This document shows positions 62,981-64,000 of a DNA stretch of 64,000 nt, one piece after another; position 1 is the stretch's first letter, and each line of letters starts with the position of its first letter. The notes under the pieces are model-generated. The model was not told the DNA's origin. It saw nothing but the letters and a program-made list of their open reading frames with translations, and ran no database searches. Source of the stretch: DATFDN01 sp035685165 (GTDB lineage Bacteria > Pseudomonadota > Alphaproteobacteria > Acetobacterales > Acetobacteraceae); contig DASRBI010000009.1 of the NCBI GenBank assembly GCA_035685165.1, forward strand, positions 221,617-285,616. The letters run 5' to 3'. The position numbers and the translations under genes are program-made.

Positions 62981-63765
62981 TGGCGAAGGTGCTGCTCGAC
63001 GTGGATGCGCGTGGCGTGGCGACGGCGACGCTCAACCGGCCTGAACTCGGCAACGCCTATGACGAGGAGCTGCTGGACGAGCTGATCGCCGGCCTCCGGC
63101 GGATCGGCCCCGATCCCGCCGTGCGCTGTCTCGTGCTGCGCGGGGCGGGCAAGCATTTCCAGGCCGGGGCGGACATCAACTGGCTCGGCCGCGCGACCGA
63201 GTATCCGCCCGAGCGCAACTACCGCGCGTCGATGGCGACCACCCGGGCGATGCAGCTTCTGAACGAGCTGCCGAAGCCGACGATCGCGGTGGTGCACGGC
63301 GCCTGCTTCGGCGGCGGCTGCGGGATGGTGTGCTGCGTCGACGTGGCGCTGGCGACCCCGGATGCGCTGTTCGGGCTGACCGAGGTGCGGGTCGGCGTGG
63401 CACCGACGCCGATTTCGACGCACATGGTCAACGCGATGGGCTTGCGGCACACGCGCCGCTACGCGCTGACCGGGGAGCGTTTCGGCGCCGAGGAGGCGGC
63501 GCGCATCGGCCTCGTGAACGAGGTGATACCGTCCGAGCGGATGGAGGCGCGGCTCGCCGAGGTGCTGGACGCGATCTTCCTCGGCGGACCGGAGGCGATC
63601 GCGATGACCAAGCGATCCTTCCTCGGCGCCAACGGCCTGCTGCTGGACGAGCGGCAGATGGCGATGCTCGCGCACGAAAGCTGGACGCAGCGCCATTCCG
63701 CCGAGGGCCGCGAAGGCACGGCAGCGTTCCGCGAAAAGCGCAAGCCGGGCTGGTATCGGGGCTGA
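62980..63765 (+). CDS. Enoyl-CoA hydratase/isomerase family protein
   Basis: A 261-residue crotonase-fold protein. Motifs: GKHFQAGADINWLG (oxyanion hole region), HGACFGGGCGMVCCVDVALA and a Glu-containing FGLTEVRVGVAPTPIS. It may act in leucine or fatty-acid breakdown, or on methylglutaconyl-type CoA. It overlaps the upstream dehydratase start-to-stop (TGATG), indicating one transcript. Confidence 0.88.
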   Translation: MAKVLLDVDARGVATATLNRPELGNAYDEELLDELIAGLRRIGPDPAVRCLVLRGAGKHFQAGADINWLGRATEYPPERNYRASMATTRAMQLLNELPKPTIAVVHGACFGGGCGMVCCVDVALATPDALFGLTEVRVGVAPTPISTHMVNAMGLRHTRRYALTGERFGAEEAARIGLVNEVIPSERMEARLAEVLDAIFLGGPEAIAMTKRSFLGANGLLLDERQMAMLAHESWTQRHSAEGREGTAAFREKRKPGWYRG

Positions 63766-63773
63766 AGCCTGCA

Positions 63774-63798
63774 AGGAAGCGCCCTGGCGCTGCTTCCT
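63774..63798 (+). terminator. Possible hairpin after the enoyl-CoA hydratase gene
   Basis: AGGAAGC (63774-63780) pairs with GCTTCCT (63792-63798) around a GC-rich loop. It starts 9 bp after the stop. No T tract follows, so this may only be a stabilising hairpin. Confidence 0.35.
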
Positions 63799-63875
63799 CG
63801 TCGCCGCTTCCGCCTCGCCCTGACCTCCGCCGCCCGCTTAACGGCTTATCAACCTTTTCATGCTCTACTGGGCGG

Positions 63876-64000
63876 ATGGAGCTGGCTGCTGCCTCCTCGC
63901 CTGAGCGGCTGATCGAATGGACGCGGGTCCTGTTCGAGGATCTGCGCCGCAACGTGGCCGAGGCGCACCGCACCATGCCGGCGGGCCTGGTTCTGCTGAT
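63876..64000 (+). CDS. Unidentified protein, N-terminal fragment (runs off the window)
   Basis: The window ends inside this frame. It starts MELAAASSPERLIEWTRVLF and goes on through 41 codons without a stop, with an amphipathic, acidic/basic-rich stretch and no signal peptide. I do not recognise the family from this much sequence. No good ribosome site is evident; the weak GGGCGG lies just before the ATG. Confidence 0.45.
   Translation, partial: MELAAASSPERLIEWTRVLFEDLRRNVAEAHRTMPAGLVLL

Noticed and set aside
1..64000. CRISPR arrays, rRNA, insertion sequences, phage genes
   Set aside because: No regularly spaced direct repeats, no rRNA-like blocks and no transposase or integrase motifs were found.

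Overview
This window looks like chromosome of a very GC-rich alphaproteobacterium, probably Rhodospirillales/Acetobacteraceae-like. That placement is inference. It rests on base composition, a short HPr kinase followed by rapZ, EIIA(Man), HPr and Enzyme I with no sugar permease, a tkt-gap-pgk cluster, and a cytochrome c / 2Fe-2S / molybdopterin dehydrogenase operon. A tRNA-Leu(UAA) is the only RNA gene seen. No insertion sequence, phage or CRISPR array was recognised.

Left part (1-20 kb): mixed housekeeping and accessory genes. These are a partial exported protein, a YkoP-like protein, an AI-2E family permease, a flavin monooxygenase, tRNA-Leu flanked by decayed GST and PIN-toxin remnants, a 2-hydroxyacid dehydrogenase, a class A penicillin-binding protein, an MFS permease, a CHRD protein, an HtrA-type protease, the molybdenum dehydrogenase operon, a large PAS-GGDEF-EAL protein, a YciI protein, a DMT permease, a TRAP binding protein and a GNAT acetyltransferase.

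Middle part (about 20.2-41.6 kb): the most unusual region, a long minus-strand array with a short divergent arm. It encodes a 89-residue peptide with a near-perfect Tat signal and a 45-residue Asp/Asn-rich tail. Around it lie a PqqD-like + HPr-kinase-like fusion, two JmjC/cupin hydroxylases, two other 2OG-Fe(II) oxygenases, an exported TPR protein, two nucleotidyltransferase-like + O-GlcNAc-transferase (SPINDLY) fusions, two tandem carnosine-N-methyltransferase-like enzymes with Zn-ribbon heads and PqqD-like tails, an FkbM methyltransferase, a FAD oxidoreductase, a GT4 glycosyltransferase and a stand-alone nucleotidyltransferase. I read this as a candidate undescribed peptide- or protein-modification system in which a small Tat substrate is modified in the cytoplasm and then exported. 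The families are read from sequence; the joint function is inference. The remnant of another modification gene (carbamoyltransferase-like and SGNH-like motifs) sits inside it, and a MITE-like palindromic element lies next to the peptide gene.

Right part (41.6-64 kb): a PepSY membrane protein, a serine hydrolase and an HpcH/HpaI aldolase come first. Next is a phosphate-starvation block (pstB-phoU-phoB followed directly by a ugp-type glycerol-3-phosphate ABC transporter). Then come an HpaB-type hydroxylase, the glycolysis/Calvin enzymes pgk, gap and tkt, the regulatory PTS genes ptsI-ptsH-EIIA-rapZ-hprK, a threonine-dehydratase-like enzyme, an enoyl-CoA hydratase and a gene cut by the window end.
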